From contig NZ_RCZE01000002.1 in NCBI RefSeq assembly GCF_006438915.1, positions 499,144 to 563,143 of the forward strand: DNA of 64,000 nucleotides, written 5' to 3'. This stretch comes from Pseudomonas arsenicoxydans. GTDB lineage: Bacteria; Pseudomonadota; Gammaproteobacteria; Pseudomonadales; Pseudomonadaceae. Position 1 is the stretch's first letter. Each line of letters begins with the position of its first letter. The translations under genes and the position numbers were made by a program. Positions 1 to 7,857 of this stretch are shown here, piece after piece. Below the pieces are notes generated by a model. It saw only the letters and a program-made list of their open reading frames with translations, did no database searches and was not told the origin of the DNA.

Positions 1-262
1 TGGCAAACATCGTGACCACAATGATCGGCATCGTCGGGTAGCCACGTCGCACCCGGCTCAGCATTTTCAGCCCATCGGCCTGCAAGTTGCCCGGCATGCA
101 AAAGTCGGTGATCAACAGATCACAAGACGTCGTGCACAGCAGACTCAACAGACTGTCGGGACCATCCGCCTCCCCTACCACCACACATGTCCGGTTCAGA
201 TCGACGAGCATTCGCATGCCGATACGAACGACCGGATGGTCGTCAGCAATGATTACGCGCAT
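1..262 (-). CDS. LuxR/FimZ-type response regulator, N-terminal part (cut by window edge)
   Basis: Reading leftward from an ATG at 262 gives a protein starting MRVIIADDHPVVRIGMRML. This is the beta1-alpha1 start of a receiver domain, with the acidic pair in ADDHP. The presumed phosphoacceptor Asp follows in LLITDFCMPG at about residue 57. The frame stays open to base 1, so only about 87 residues of the receiver are present, and the output domain (probably a LuxR-type HTH) lies outside the window. It is divergent from the fimbrial operon with about 350 bp between them. BvgA/FimZ-like regulators often control neighbouring fimbriae, so control of that operon is a reasonable inference, not something the sequence proves. 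Confidence 0.85.
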   Translation of the reverse strand, partial: MRVIIADDHPVVRIGMRMLVDLNRTCVVVGEADGPDSLLSLLCTTSCDLLITDFCMPGNLQADGLKMLSRVRRGYPTMPIIVVTMFA

Positions 263-616
263 TGTCGGATTTATCCTGTTGGGTGGCCGGAATGCGCGAA
301 AAATAGCGCTGTCCGGGCCTTACCACAACGCCCTTTCCCGAGCGTAGAACCACCTCACCCAATGTAATCGGGGGACTGGTCTTTCTCCTATGCAACAAAA
401 AGAATCGCCCTACATTTTCAAGCTACATCGGCCACACAGAAGGACTACAGATAACGCGATGCAGTAGAGCGATTTGTAGCCCGCAACGCGCTTTCATACA
501 CCAGCCCCTCCGTTTTCGTATTAGTTGCATTCCGCCAAGCTACTTCGACCGATAGATTGCGCCCTGTCCGTACAGGGCAAATACCCAACAATCTTTCATC
601 AAGGAAGAGCCAGCAC
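263..616. promoter_or_regulatory. Divergent control region between response regulator and fimbrial operon
   Basis: About 354 bp without a convincing gene. It must hold the promoters for both flanking transcription units. A 7-bp inverted repeat, GCCCTGT-CCGT-ACAGGGC at 561-578, sits 39 bases before the first fimbrial start codon and could be an operator or a 5' leader hairpin. The Shine-Dalgarno AAGGAAG is at 601-607. I could not pick a confident sigma70 promoter. Confidence 0.5.
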
Positions 617-1246
617 ATGAACAACCGTTTATCCCTCCTGACCGCAGCTTTGCTGCTGACCGGTGCCTCCTCCGCTTTTGCCGCCTCCAGCACGGACCTG
701 ACGGTGAAAGGCCTGATCACTCCGAATGCATGTACGCCAGTATTGGCCGGTGGCGGCATCGCCGATCACGGCAAGTTTTCCGTACAAGACCTCAATCCCG
801 ACAAACACACTTACTTGCCTGAAATAGTCATGCAAATGACAGTGAGCTGCGATGCGGCCACGTCGTTTGCCATAAACCCGATTGATAACCGTGCAGGCAC
901 AGGCACTGCGGGCACTTACTTTGGCCTGGGGCTGATCAATACCAACGAAAAACTGGGCAACTTTCGCGTTATTCCACGCAATGTGATGGCGGACGGCACC
1001 CACGCTCAAGCCATTCTCTCCACTGATGGCGGCGAGACCTGGCTCAAGGAAGGGGCGACAGCATTCTGGGGGGTCAACAACATCTGGAGTGTCGGTGCCC
1101 TGGGTGCCGACATTGCGCCAATCGCGATGAAGGATTTGAGCCTTGATTTACGTGTGCGTACCGGCATCGCCCCCACCAACAGCCTGACCCTGACCGATGA
1201 AGTCACACTCGACGGCTCAGCAACCCTCCAGATCAAGTACCTGTAA
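617..1246 (+). CDS. DUF1120-type fimbrial subunit 1
   Basis: 209 residues from the ATG at 617, chosen because AAGGAAG lies 10 bases upstream and the N-terminus is then a normal Sec signal (MNNRLSLLTAALLLTG ending ..SSAFA-A). The mature protein begins with the family signature SSTDLTVKGLITPNACTP, an alternating hydrophobic stretch suited to donor-strand exchange. Two cysteines (ACTP and VSCDA) can form the usual pilin disulfide. It ends IKYL, with the penultimate tyrosine typical of chaperone-usher subunits. It should be secreted, folded on the chaperone at 1983 and polymerised by the usher at 2808. It is closest in pattern to the subunits at 1312 and 6512. Whether it is a major or minor pilin cannot be told from sequence. 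Confidence 0.85.
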   Translation: MNNRLSLLTAALLLTGASSAFAASSTDLTVKGLITPNACTPVLAGGGIADHGKFSVQDLNPDKHTYLPEIVMQMTVSCDAATSFAINPIDNRAGTGTAGTYFGLGLINTNEKLGNFRVIPRNVMADGTHAQAILSTDGGETWLKEGATAFWGVNNIWSVGALGADIAPIAMKDLSLDLRVRTGIAPTNSLTLTDEVTLDGSATLQIKYL

Positions 1247-1260
1247 CCCACCGTCATCAA

Positions 1261-1289
1261 CGGGCACGCCCGACACAGGGCGTTGCCCG
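1261..1289 (+). other. Intergenic hairpin between subunits 1 and 2
   Basis: CGGGCACGCCC (1261-1271) pairs with GGGCGTTGCCCG (1278-1289) with a single bulged base and a six-base loop. No T-run follows, so this looks like an mRNA-stabilising or partial-attenuation hairpin that could raise expression of the first subunit relative to downstream genes. Confidence 0.55.
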
Positions 1290-1311
1290 CCCACTCAAAG
1301 GACGACCCATC

Positions 1312-1932
1312 ATGGAAAGATGCTCCTTCGCTCTATTGGCTCCACTGTTGATCGCCTGCGCCCCCGTGGCCTTCGCCTCCAGCAGCACAGAGTTGAGTGT
1401 CACCGGCCTGATCACCCCGAGCGCCTGCACACCCAGCCTGTCCGGCGGCGGCATCGTAGACCACGGCAAAGTGTCGGTGAAAGACCTGAGACCGGACCAG
1501 CCCACGGCCCTGGAAAACGGCACGCTGTATCTGCAGGTGAATTGCGGTGGCGCCACCCCGTTTACCCTGACGACGATCGACAACCGCTCAGGCACTTCCG
1601 CCTTCCACCCCAATAGTCACGGGCTGGGCGTCATCAATGACGACCAGAAGCTGGGCAGCGTTGCACTGCGCCTGTTCGATACGGTGGCCGATGGAGTGGC
1701 GGTGAAGACCATCGTTTCCCTCAACGACGGAGCCACCTGGCGAGTGTCCTCCTACCTGGGACACGCTGGCCGCACCGCGTTCGCGGCATTGAACGACCTC
1801 GGCACTCCGATCGCCATCATGGATTTGAGCGCACGGCTCACGGCGTTCACCACCATCGTGCGCGCAAATGATCTGACGCTGACCGATGAAATCCCCATCG
1901 ACGGGCACATCACCGTGCAACTGAACTACTGA
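1312..1932 (+). CDS. DUF1120-type fimbrial subunit 2
   Basis: 206 residues. Signal peptide MERCSFALLAPLLIACAPVAFA, then SSSTELSVTGLITPSACTP, the same N-terminal donor-strand-like segment as its neighbours. Cys pair in SACTP and VNCGG; DNRSGT motif; C-terminus VQLNY, where the conserved tyrosine is last rather than penultimate. AAAGGACG lies about 10 bases before the ATG. It lies 65 bp after subunit 1 and 50 bp before the chaperone gene, in one operon. Inferred to be an exported pilin of the same fimbria; exact role unknown. Confidence 0.83.
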   Translation: MERCSFALLAPLLIACAPVAFASSSTELSVTGLITPSACTPSLSGGGIVDHGKVSVKDLRPDQPTALENGTLYLQVNCGGATPFTLTTIDNRSGTSAFHPNSHGLGVINDDQKLGSVALRLFDTVADGVAVKTIVSLNDGATWRVSSYLGHAGRTAFAALNDLGTPIAIMDLSARLTAFTTIVRANDLTLTDEIPIDGHITVQLNY

Positions 1933-1935
1933 TCG

Positions 1936-1960
1936 ACCGGTGTGCCCGGTTCCATTTTTT
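1936..1960 (+). terminator. Weak hairpin with T-run after subunit 2
   Basis: ACCGG-TGTGC-CCGGT at 1936-1950 followed after four bases by TTTTTT at 1955-1960. The 5-bp stem is short, so partial attenuation between the subunit genes and the chaperone/usher genes is more likely than full termination. Confidence 0.4.
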
Positions 1961-1982
1961 CGAACATTCAACGAGACACGTC

Positions 1983-2699
1983 ATGACGATGTTTTCCAAA
2001 GTCACCCGTCATCTGTTCCATTCGGTCATCGGCGCATTCGCCCTGCTGCTGACCGCACACGCCGAGGCCGACGGCATGGTGCCGAACACTTCGGTGGTCA
2101 TCGTCAACGAGGCCGACGGCGAAGTGTCCGTGTCCGTGACCAACACCGACACCAACCTGGCGTTGATGCACGTCACCCTCGAAGACATTGCCGAAGACCG
2201 TGAGTCCCTGGTGTTCGTCACGCCACCACTGTCGCGCGTCGAGGCGGGCAAAACCCAATTGGTGCGGTTCATTCTGCAAACGGAAAAACCTCTGCTCACT
2301 CAGCGTTTGAAGCGGGTGATCTTCGAAGGCATCCCCCAGGGCAAAGCCCCCACCGAGGCCGGTCAGGCACGGGTCGGCGTGACTGTGCGGCAGAATTTGC
2401 CGGTGATCCTGCACCCCAAAGGCCTGGCCCCCAATCGCACGCCATGGACCGACCTGCAATGGTCGCTGAAGGACGGTCAACTGACCGTGCGCAACGACAC
2501 GCCTTATGTGGTGCGTCTGGGCCAGGAAGTGCAATTGTTACCAGCGGCGGGCAACGCGATGCTGCCGAAAACCTATGTGCTGCCCGGTGAGCACATCAGT
2601 ATCAAGGTCGTCGAGGGTGCCGCCACGCGGGTGCGTTTCCAACCGGCGACGGTCTACGGCTTTGCAGTGCCGCATTACGAGGCGCCCATCCAGTCCTGA
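1983..2699 (+). CDS. Periplasmic fimbrial chaperone (PapD-like)
   Basis: 238 residues with a signal peptide ending near ..LLLTAHAEA. The mature part has the two-Ig-domain PapD pattern: MVPNTSVVIVNEADGEVSVSV at the start, the VTPPLSRVEAGKTQLVRF segment forming the F1-G1 region, and a second domain from RVGVTVRQNLPVIL onward. It should bind DUF1120 subunits in the periplasm through the exposed G1 strand and deliver them to the usher. It lies directly before the usher gene, as in E. coli yhcA-yhcD type operons. The start is ATG at 1983; a second ATG two codons on is possible. Confidence 0.9.
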   Translation: MTMFSKVTRHLFHSVIGAFALLLTAHAEADGMVPNTSVVIVNEADGEVSVSVTNTDTNLALMHVTLEDIAEDRESLVFVTPPLSRVEAGKTQLVRFILQTEKPLLTQRLKRVIFEGIPQGKAPTEAGQARVGVTVRQNLPVILHPKGLAPNRTPWTDLQWSLKDGQLTVRNDTPYVVRLGQEVQLLPAAGNAMLPKTYVLPGEHISIKVVEGAATRVRFQPATVYGFAVPHYEAPIQS

Positions 2700-2807
2700 A
2701 CCACCCTGACGGCGTCATCAAGGAACGATGAGCGCCAATGTTTCAAGGCGACGACCACTTGGCCGTTGCCACAGCCGCGCCTGTAACCGCACGCAGCAAT
2801 AACCCAA
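2700..2807 (+). promoter_or_regulatory. Chaperone-usher junction with short leader ORF
   Basis: A 24-codon frame runs from ATG 2728 to TAA 2802 (MSANVSRRRPLGRCHSRACN..), preceded by AAGGAACG. It stops five bases before the GTG used here for the usher and is in a different frame. It may be a translational-coupling leader or chance. Confidence 0.3.
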
Positions 2808-5282
2808 GTGATCCCGATGAACACAGTATCGAATTACCGTGATGGCGAAGCCGTGCCCGTTATAAGGGACGGCGCTCTCCCTCATCCATGGCAACGAAGC
2901 ACATTGGCGTTACTGCTGAGCAACGCGCTGATGATGCTCGACGCCTACGGTGAAGTGTCGATGTCCGCCTCGTTCGACAAAGACACGTTACTGCAGCGCG
3001 GCATCGATCCGGCGCTGGCGACGTTGCTGATGCAGGCGCCGCAGTTCACGGCCGGCCGCCACCCGGTCACGCTCATCGTCAACGGCCAGCGTCATGGCCG
3101 GGCCGATATCACGTTCGATCGCGAAGGTGCGTTGTGCTTCGATCGCGCGCTGCTCGATGCAGCGAACCTGAAGGTGCCCGATCATTTGCTGGACGATGGC
3201 CCCTGCCACGATTTTCTTGGCAGCGCTTCGCAGACCGTCATCGAACCCGATCCCGCGAGCCTTACCCTGTCGTTGATTGTGCCCACCGACGCGATACGCC
3301 CCAGTGCCCGGGATTTTTCCGGCTATCAAACCGGTGGTGTCGCCGGTTTGATCAACTACGACGTCACCGGTTTGCACAGTCGTTCTGCCGACAGCACCAG
3401 CCGATTCGCCTCGGCCAACACCGAACTCGGCCTCAATGCCGGTGACTGGATCGTGCGCAGCCGTCAGGTGCAGACCTGGCAGGACGACGTGTCCACAACG
3501 ACTCATATTGCGGCATACGCCCAGCGTACTTTCGCCAGCCAGGAAGCGGTGCTGCAGGGGGGTCAGATCAACCTCTACAACCCAGTGCTTGCCGGTGCGC
3601 AGATCACCGGCATGCAAGTGCTGAATGAACAAGCACTGCAGGTCGAAGGGCAAAGCGCGGTCATTGAAGGGATCGCCAACAGTCAGGCCCAAGTCGAGGT
3701 CCGGCAAAACGGTTCACTGATCCATTCCACGGTGGTACCCGCCGGCCCGTTCGCGCTCACCAACGTACGGCGGCTCAACACGCGCTCCGACGTGGAAGTC
3801 ACGATCAAGGAGACCGATGGCAGCGAGCGCCGTTTTACCGTGCCGGCCACGATGTTAGGGGTCGGCTTGCCAGCGCCCGGATATTCGCTGGGCGCCGGTC
3901 AGTTGCGCAATGTCGGTGACGTGCAGGGTGGCGATCCCTGGGTCATCAGCGGCGGCTGGAGCGGTGCACTCACCCCGCAAGTGTTGCTCAGCGCCGGCCT
4001 CACCGGTGCCGCCGACTATCGCGCGGCGGGTGCCGGCGTCGGCCTGTTGCCCTCGCCTGTCACCCAGCTGCAAGCCACGCTGACCGGCGCGGACGCCAGC
4101 GGCAGACAAGCCAGTCAGGGGCTTCAAGCTGACCTGAGCGTCTCGCATCGCTTGAACGAGCAGTGGGCGCTCAATGCCGGCAGTTCTTACCGAACCCCGG
4201 GCTACCGGGAACTGGAAGATGCGGTGTTCGCCAACACGTCCGACAACAGCCAATCCCTTTACCGCGATCAGCAAAGCGCGGCCCTGTCATGGTCGCATCC
4301 ATGGCTAGGCGCCTTCAGCAGCGGCTTCAGCCGGTCCAGTTCGTTCGACGGTCAAAGCAGCAGCCGCGCCCTCGCTTCCTGGGGCACCAACATCGCTGGC
4401 ATGTCCATCTCGGCGACCGCCGAATGGCAGCTCAGCGGTTCGAACGGCAACGATGACAGCGTCTACCTGAACCTCAGCATTCCGCTGGGCGAAAACCGCC
4501 GGGCACGCAGCTGGGTACGCAGTTCCGCCGGCGAATTGCGCAGCGGCGTGGGCTTGAGTGAACGGGTCAACGATCAACTGGGTTACCGGGTTGGCGTCGA
4601 ACACGATACGCACAACAAACAGGTGCAATCCACGGCCGGTGTTTCGCTGCTGCCGCGCTACACCCAGCTCGATCTCAATTACACCCGCGCCGATGCCGAG
4701 CGCTCCAGCTACCAGGCCAGCGCTCGCGGTGGCGCAGTGCTGCACGGCGGTGGCGTGACGCTGTCGCCGTACCCGGTGAGCGACACCTTTGCGTTGCTGT
4801 CGGTCGGTGACATGGCTTCCATCAAAGTGTCGACGCCCAGCGGTCCGGTGTGGACCGACTGGCAAGGTCAGGCGGTGATCCCGCAAGTGACGGCTTACGG
4901 CAAAAGCCCGGTGGAAGTCGACACCAAAACCCTGCCCCGCAACGCCGACATTCACAACGGGCTGGCGGTGATTTCGGCCGGTCGCGGCGCCGTCGACAAC
5001 GTTGAATTCGGCATCACGCTGACCCGACGGGCCTTGCTCAAGGCCACCACCGCCAACGGCACGCCCCTGCCGCGCGGTGCCTCCGTGAACACCGCGGATG
5101 GCGAGTTCGTGACCCTGGTGCAGGACGGCGGCCTGGTGTTTTTGCCCAACGTTCTCGACCGCCGCGCGTTGTGGATAAGCGCGCCGGGGCTCGAGCGCTG
5201 CGAACTGCGCTTCGAACTGCCCACCGACGCCGACGCCGACGCGTACTACGAAACCGCCCCTGCCAAGTGCCAACCACTCTGA
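2808..5282 (+). CDS. Fimbrial outer-membrane usher (FimD/PapC family)
   Basis: 824 residues, normal usher length. After a long N-terminal extension and a hydrophobic segment (STLALLLSNALMML) comes the periplasmic N-domain (ASFDKDTLLQRG.., then the ..GRHPVTLIVNGQRHGRADI strand pattern and a lone Cys in ALCFDRALL). The beta-barrel and plug follow with typical segments such as RRLNTRSDVEVTIKETDGS and the C-terminal part PVWTDWQGQAVIPQ..NVEF. Two cysteines near the end (ERCELRFELP and APAKCQPL) match the usher C-terminal disulfide. It forms the outer-membrane pore that assembles the subunits. The start is uncertain: GTG at 2808 or ATG at 2817, neither with a good Shine-Dalgarno. Confidence 0.92.
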   Translation: MIPMNTVSNYRDGEAVPVIRDGALPHPWQRSTLALLLSNALMMLDAYGEVSMSASFDKDTLLQRGIDPALATLLMQAPQFTAGRHPVTLIVNGQRHGRADITFDREGALCFDRALLDAANLKVPDHLLDDGPCHDFLGSASQTVIEPDPASLTLSLIVPTDAIRPSARDFSGYQTGGVAGLINYDVTGLHSRSADSTSRFASANTELGLNAGDWIVRSRQVQTWQDDVSTTTHIAAYAQRTFASQEAVLQGGQINLYNPVLAGAQITGMQVLNEQALQVEGQSAVIEGIANSQAQVEVRQNGSLIHSTVVPAGPFALTNVRRLNTRSDVEVTIKETDGSERRFTVPATMLGVGLPAPGYSLGAGQLRNVGDVQGGDPWVISGGWSGALTPQVLLSAGLTGAADYRAAGAGVGLLPSPVTQLQATLTGADASGRQASQGLQADLSVSHRLNEQWALNAGSSYRTPGYRELEDAVFANTSDNSQSLYRDQQSAALSWSHPWLGAFSSGFSRSSSFDGQSSSRALASWGTNIAGMSISATAEWQLSGSNGNDDSVYLNLSIPLGENRRARSWVRSSAGELRSGVGLSERVNDQLGYRVGVEHDTHNKQVQSTAGVSLLPRYTQLDLNYTRADAERSSYQASARGGAVLHGGGVTLSPYPVSDTFALLSVGDMASIKVSTPSGPVWTDWQGQAVIPQVTAYGKSPVEVDTKTLPRNADIHNGLAVISAGRGAVDNVEFGITLTRRALLKATTANGTPLPRGASVNTADGEFVTLVQDGGLVFLPNVLDRRALWISAPGLERCELRFELPTDADADAYYETAPAKCQPL

Positions 5283-5292
5283 GGATGACTGC

Positions 5293-6429
5293 ATGACCCT
5301 GTCTCGCTATCTGCTGCTGACCCTCGCGCCCCTGGCATTGAGCGGATTCATCCCGCAGGCCAAGGCGTCCATGGACGACTGCCATTTCAACCTGAGCCAG
5401 TCGGTGCTCGATTACGGGCTGATGAACCGGGCGATACGGCCCGATGCCGCACCGGAGCGCAACCTCGGTGAACGCCAGCTCAGCCTGACCCTGAGCTGTG
5501 CGCAGCCCATCGACATGAGCCTGTTCTACCGGGCGATGGCCGCGACCGCCGGACGCTTTCACTTTGCTGAACGCGGCAGCTATCAGATGCGAATTCGCGA
5601 TGCCGTGCTCGATGGCCAATCGGTCGATATCGGGTTGATTGCCGGGGTCGGACAACCGCCGGCAGAATCGGCGTCGAGCCTGATCTGGCGACCCGAGTAC
5701 GGGGTCGTCCCGGTGCAGGCCGGCGTGCCGGTGCAGGGTCGCAGTTTCTCGGCGCAGCTTGAGCTGACGGCCTGGGTTCAAGAGCAAGGCATGCAGGTGC
5801 GTGACGCGGTGACCTGGGAAGCCTTCGGGGTATTCGACGCCGCCGGACTCACCCGCGAGGCGACCTTGCGTGCCCGCTTCGCTCCGGCGGCCTGCGAACC
5901 GGTGCTGTCCAACGGTGGTGTGGTCGACTTCGGCACCCTGTCGAAAAAAGACCTGCACGCAGACAAGGACACACACCTGCCGCCCAAGTCGTTGACGCTG
6001 ATGGTCGGCTGCGACGCGCCGACGTCCTTCGCCTTGATCATGCATGACAACCGCTCAGGCTCGGCGACGCTCGACAGCGAGATCGACTACGGCCTGGGCA
6101 AGGACAGCCGCGGCAACAGGATTGGCCGTTTTTCACTGCTCGTGGACCCGGCCGACGCCCATGCCGACAGCTTCGCCCGCCTTTATCGAACCGAGTCCAG
6201 CACCGCCGGCACGGCCTGGAGCACCGGCAGCGCCAACCCGGTCGCCATCGGCAAAAGCCGTTATCTGGCGTTCACCGACAACGCCGGCAGCGGCGCCGGC
6301 CCGGTGCTGATCCAGAACCTCAGCACCACGGTGACCGTCGACGCCGTCATCGCCCCCACCAATAGCCTCGACCTGAGCAGCGCCATCGAGCTCGATGGCG
6401 CGGGGACGATCGAGATTATTTACCTGTAA
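5293..6429 (+). CDS. Two-domain fimbrial adhesin/tip candidate with C-terminal DUF1120 domain
   Basis: 378 residues. GAGGATG precedes the ATG by about seven bases. Signal peptide MTLSRYLLLTLAPLALSGF..AKA. Residues about 28-195 form an extra N-terminal domain with its own Cys pair (DDCHFNL and LSCAQP). Residues about 200-378 are a DUF1120 pilin domain (ARFAPAACEPVLSNGG, LMVGCDAPTSFAL, DNRSGS) ending IEIIYL with a penultimate Tyr. A lectin-like front domain on a pilin domain, encoded straight after the usher, is the usual design of a chaperone-usher tip adhesin. Its pilin half resembles the 7206 subunit strongly (shared FTDNAGSGAGP and VIAPTNSLDLSS patterns). Receptor unknown. Confidence 0.78.
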   Translation: MTLSRYLLLTLAPLALSGFIPQAKASMDDCHFNLSQSVLDYGLMNRAIRPDAAPERNLGERQLSLTLSCAQPIDMSLFYRAMAATAGRFHFAERGSYQMRIRDAVLDGQSVDIGLIAGVGQPPAESASSLIWRPEYGVVPVQAGVPVQGRSFSAQLELTAWVQEQGMQVRDAVTWEAFGVFDAAGLTREATLRARFAPAACEPVLSNGGVVDFGTLSKKDLHADKDTHLPPKSLTLMVGCDAPTSFALIMHDNRSGSATLDSEIDYGLGKDSRGNRIGRFSLLVDPADAHADSFARLYRTESSTAGTAWSTGSANPVAIGKSRYLAFTDNAGSGAGPVLIQNLSTTVTVDAVIAPTNSLDLSSAIELDGAGTIEIIYL

Positions 6430-6511
6430 CACCCAACCCGTTCCTGCTGGATCCTGGGCGCACTCGAGCGTCTCGGGGCAGACAGGGCACAACCTGAGAA
6501 GTGAGTAAACA

Positions 6512-7132
6512 ATGATTAAAAAGTACTTTGCAGCACTCTCCGCCACTGCGCTGATTGGCGTTGCGCCTTATGCACTGGCGGCCTCAAGCACTGATTTGAC
6601 GGTGACGGGTCTTATCACCCCAAATGCTTGTACCCCTTCGTTGTCCGACGGGGGACTGGTCGACGTCGGCAAGGTGGAGGTAAAAGACCTCAATCCAACA
6701 CAGTACACAGTAGTCGGCAGACAACCGATGCAATTGACGGTTGCGTGTGATGCGTCAACTCTATTTGCACTAAACGGTATAGATAACAAAGCCGGGACAT
6801 CATCGTCCGACTTGTATTTCGGATTGGGCCTGACCAGCAATAATGAAAAAATTGGTTACTTCACGCCATTGATCCGAAGCGCGCTTGCGGACGGACAGCC
6901 TGCACACTCGATCAGATCGATTGATAACGGTGCGAGTTGGCACCGCATCTATCAGATTCTTAAGAAAAGCCTCACATCGACAAGCGTTGTTGGCACTCTC
7001 ATTCCAATCGCCGTGAAGGACCTCACTGTGGAACTGACGGTTCAAACCGTCATTGCCCGCGCCGACAGCCTCACCTTAACCGACGATGTTGCTATCGACG
7101 GTTCAGCCACATTTGAAATGAAGTACCTGTAA
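6512..7132 (+). CDS. DUF1120-type fimbrial subunit 3, lower-GC copy
   Basis: 206 residues with signal peptide MIKKYFAALSATALIG..ALA, then SSTDLTVTGLITPNACTP, Cys pair (NACTP, VACDAST) and C-terminus FEMKYL. It follows subunit 1 more closely than the other members (NSLTLTDEV versus DSLTLTDDV near the end). The body of the gene is visibly more AT-rich than the flanking subunit genes, suggesting separate acquisition or recent replacement. GAAGTGAG precedes the start. Predicted exported pilin. Confidence 0.82.
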   Translation: MIKKYFAALSATALIGVAPYALAASSTDLTVTGLITPNACTPSLSDGGLVDVGKVEVKDLNPTQYTVVGRQPMQLTVACDASTLFALNGIDNKAGTSSSDLYFGLGLTSNNEKIGYFTPLIRSALADGQPAHSIRSIDNGASWHRIYQILKKSLTSTSVVGTLIPIAVKDLTVELTVQTVIARADSLTLTDDVAIDGSATFEMKYL

Positions 7133-7140
7133 GCCGTGCA

Positions 7141-7169
7141 CCTTGCCCGAGGTCCTGCTTCGGGCAAGG
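7141..7169 (+). other. Perfect intergenic hairpin between subunits 3 and 4
   Basis: CCTTGCCCGA (7141-7150) and TCGGGCAAGG (7160-7169) are exact complements with a nine-base loop. No T-run follows. Likely an mRNA hairpin separating expression of the two subunit genes. Confidence 0.6.
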
Positions 7170-7205
7170 ACTGATTCCGCTCACCCGACAAAGCGAAACT
7201 GTTCC

Positions 7206-7856
7206 ATGACAAAAATTCCACACGCTCTGACCATGACGTTCATCGTCCTGACGGCGCCGCTCACCTTCGCCGCCTCGTCGACAGAACTGACGGTCACTGG
7301 CCTCATCACCCCACTCGCCTGCACCCCGATGCTGTCCAACAGCGGCCTCGTCGACTACGGAAAAATCTCCCGGCAAGACCTCAGCATCGACAAACGCACA
7401 CGACTGCGCGACCAGACACTCGACCTCGACATTCAGTGCAATGCGCCCACGCGTTTTGCCCTGCTGATGCGCGACAATCGCGACGGCTCGGCCATCGTCA
7501 ACAGCGAGATTTACTACGGCCTGAACCACGACCACAGCAACAATAAAATCGGCTTGTATTCGCTGAATTTCGATCCGGCCAGCACGGTGGTGGACGACCT
7601 GACGCAGGTCTATAGAACCGACTCCACCACGGGCGGCAAAGCCTGGAGTTCGTCGAACAGCCAGGCCATCCCGATTGGCTCCCGAAGCTATCTCGGCTTT
7701 ACCGACAGCGCAGGCAGCAGCGCCGGTCCGATAGCCATCCGCAACCTGACCAGCCGGGTGACGGTCGAAACGGTCATCGCGCCCACCTCCGAGCTGGACC
7801 TGAGCAGCGAGGTGCAACTCGACGGTTCGGCGACCCTGGAAGTTGTTTACCTGTAG
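7206..7856 (+). CDS. DUF1120-type fimbrial subunit 4 (long form)
   Basis: 216 residues from ATG 7206, chosen because it gives a clean signal peptide (MTKIPHALTMTFIVLTAPLTFA). Mature start SSTELTVTGLITPLACTP; second Cys in DIQCNAPT; DNRDGS; C-terminus LEVVYL. It carries the insertion FDPASTVVDDLTQVYRTDSTT, also seen in the pilin half of the 5293 protein, so these two look like paralogues, and the three shorter subunits form another group. Last gene of the operon; it converges on the MFS gene with a single base between them. Confidence 0.83.
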   Translation: MTKIPHALTMTFIVLTAPLTFAASSTELTVTGLITPLACTPMLSNSGLVDYGKISRQDLSIDKRTRLRDQTLDLDIQCNAPTRFALLMRDNRDGSAIVNSEIYYGLNHDHSNNKIGLYSLNFDPASTVVDDLTQVYRTDSTTGGKAWSSSNSQAIPIGSRSYLGFTDSAGSSAGPIAIRNLTSRVTVETVIAPTSELDLSSEVQLDGSATLEVVYL

Positions 7857-7857
7857 C

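Noticed and set aside
557..616. Upstream in-frame ATG at 557 as start of fimbrial subunit 1
   Set aside because: It would run through the leader hairpin, lacks a ribosome site and spoils the signal peptide; ATG 617 is far better.
2728..5282. Frameshifted usher start
   Set aside because: Joining the 24-codon ORF to the usher frame would give an implausibly long n-region; there is no sequence evidence of a broken gene.
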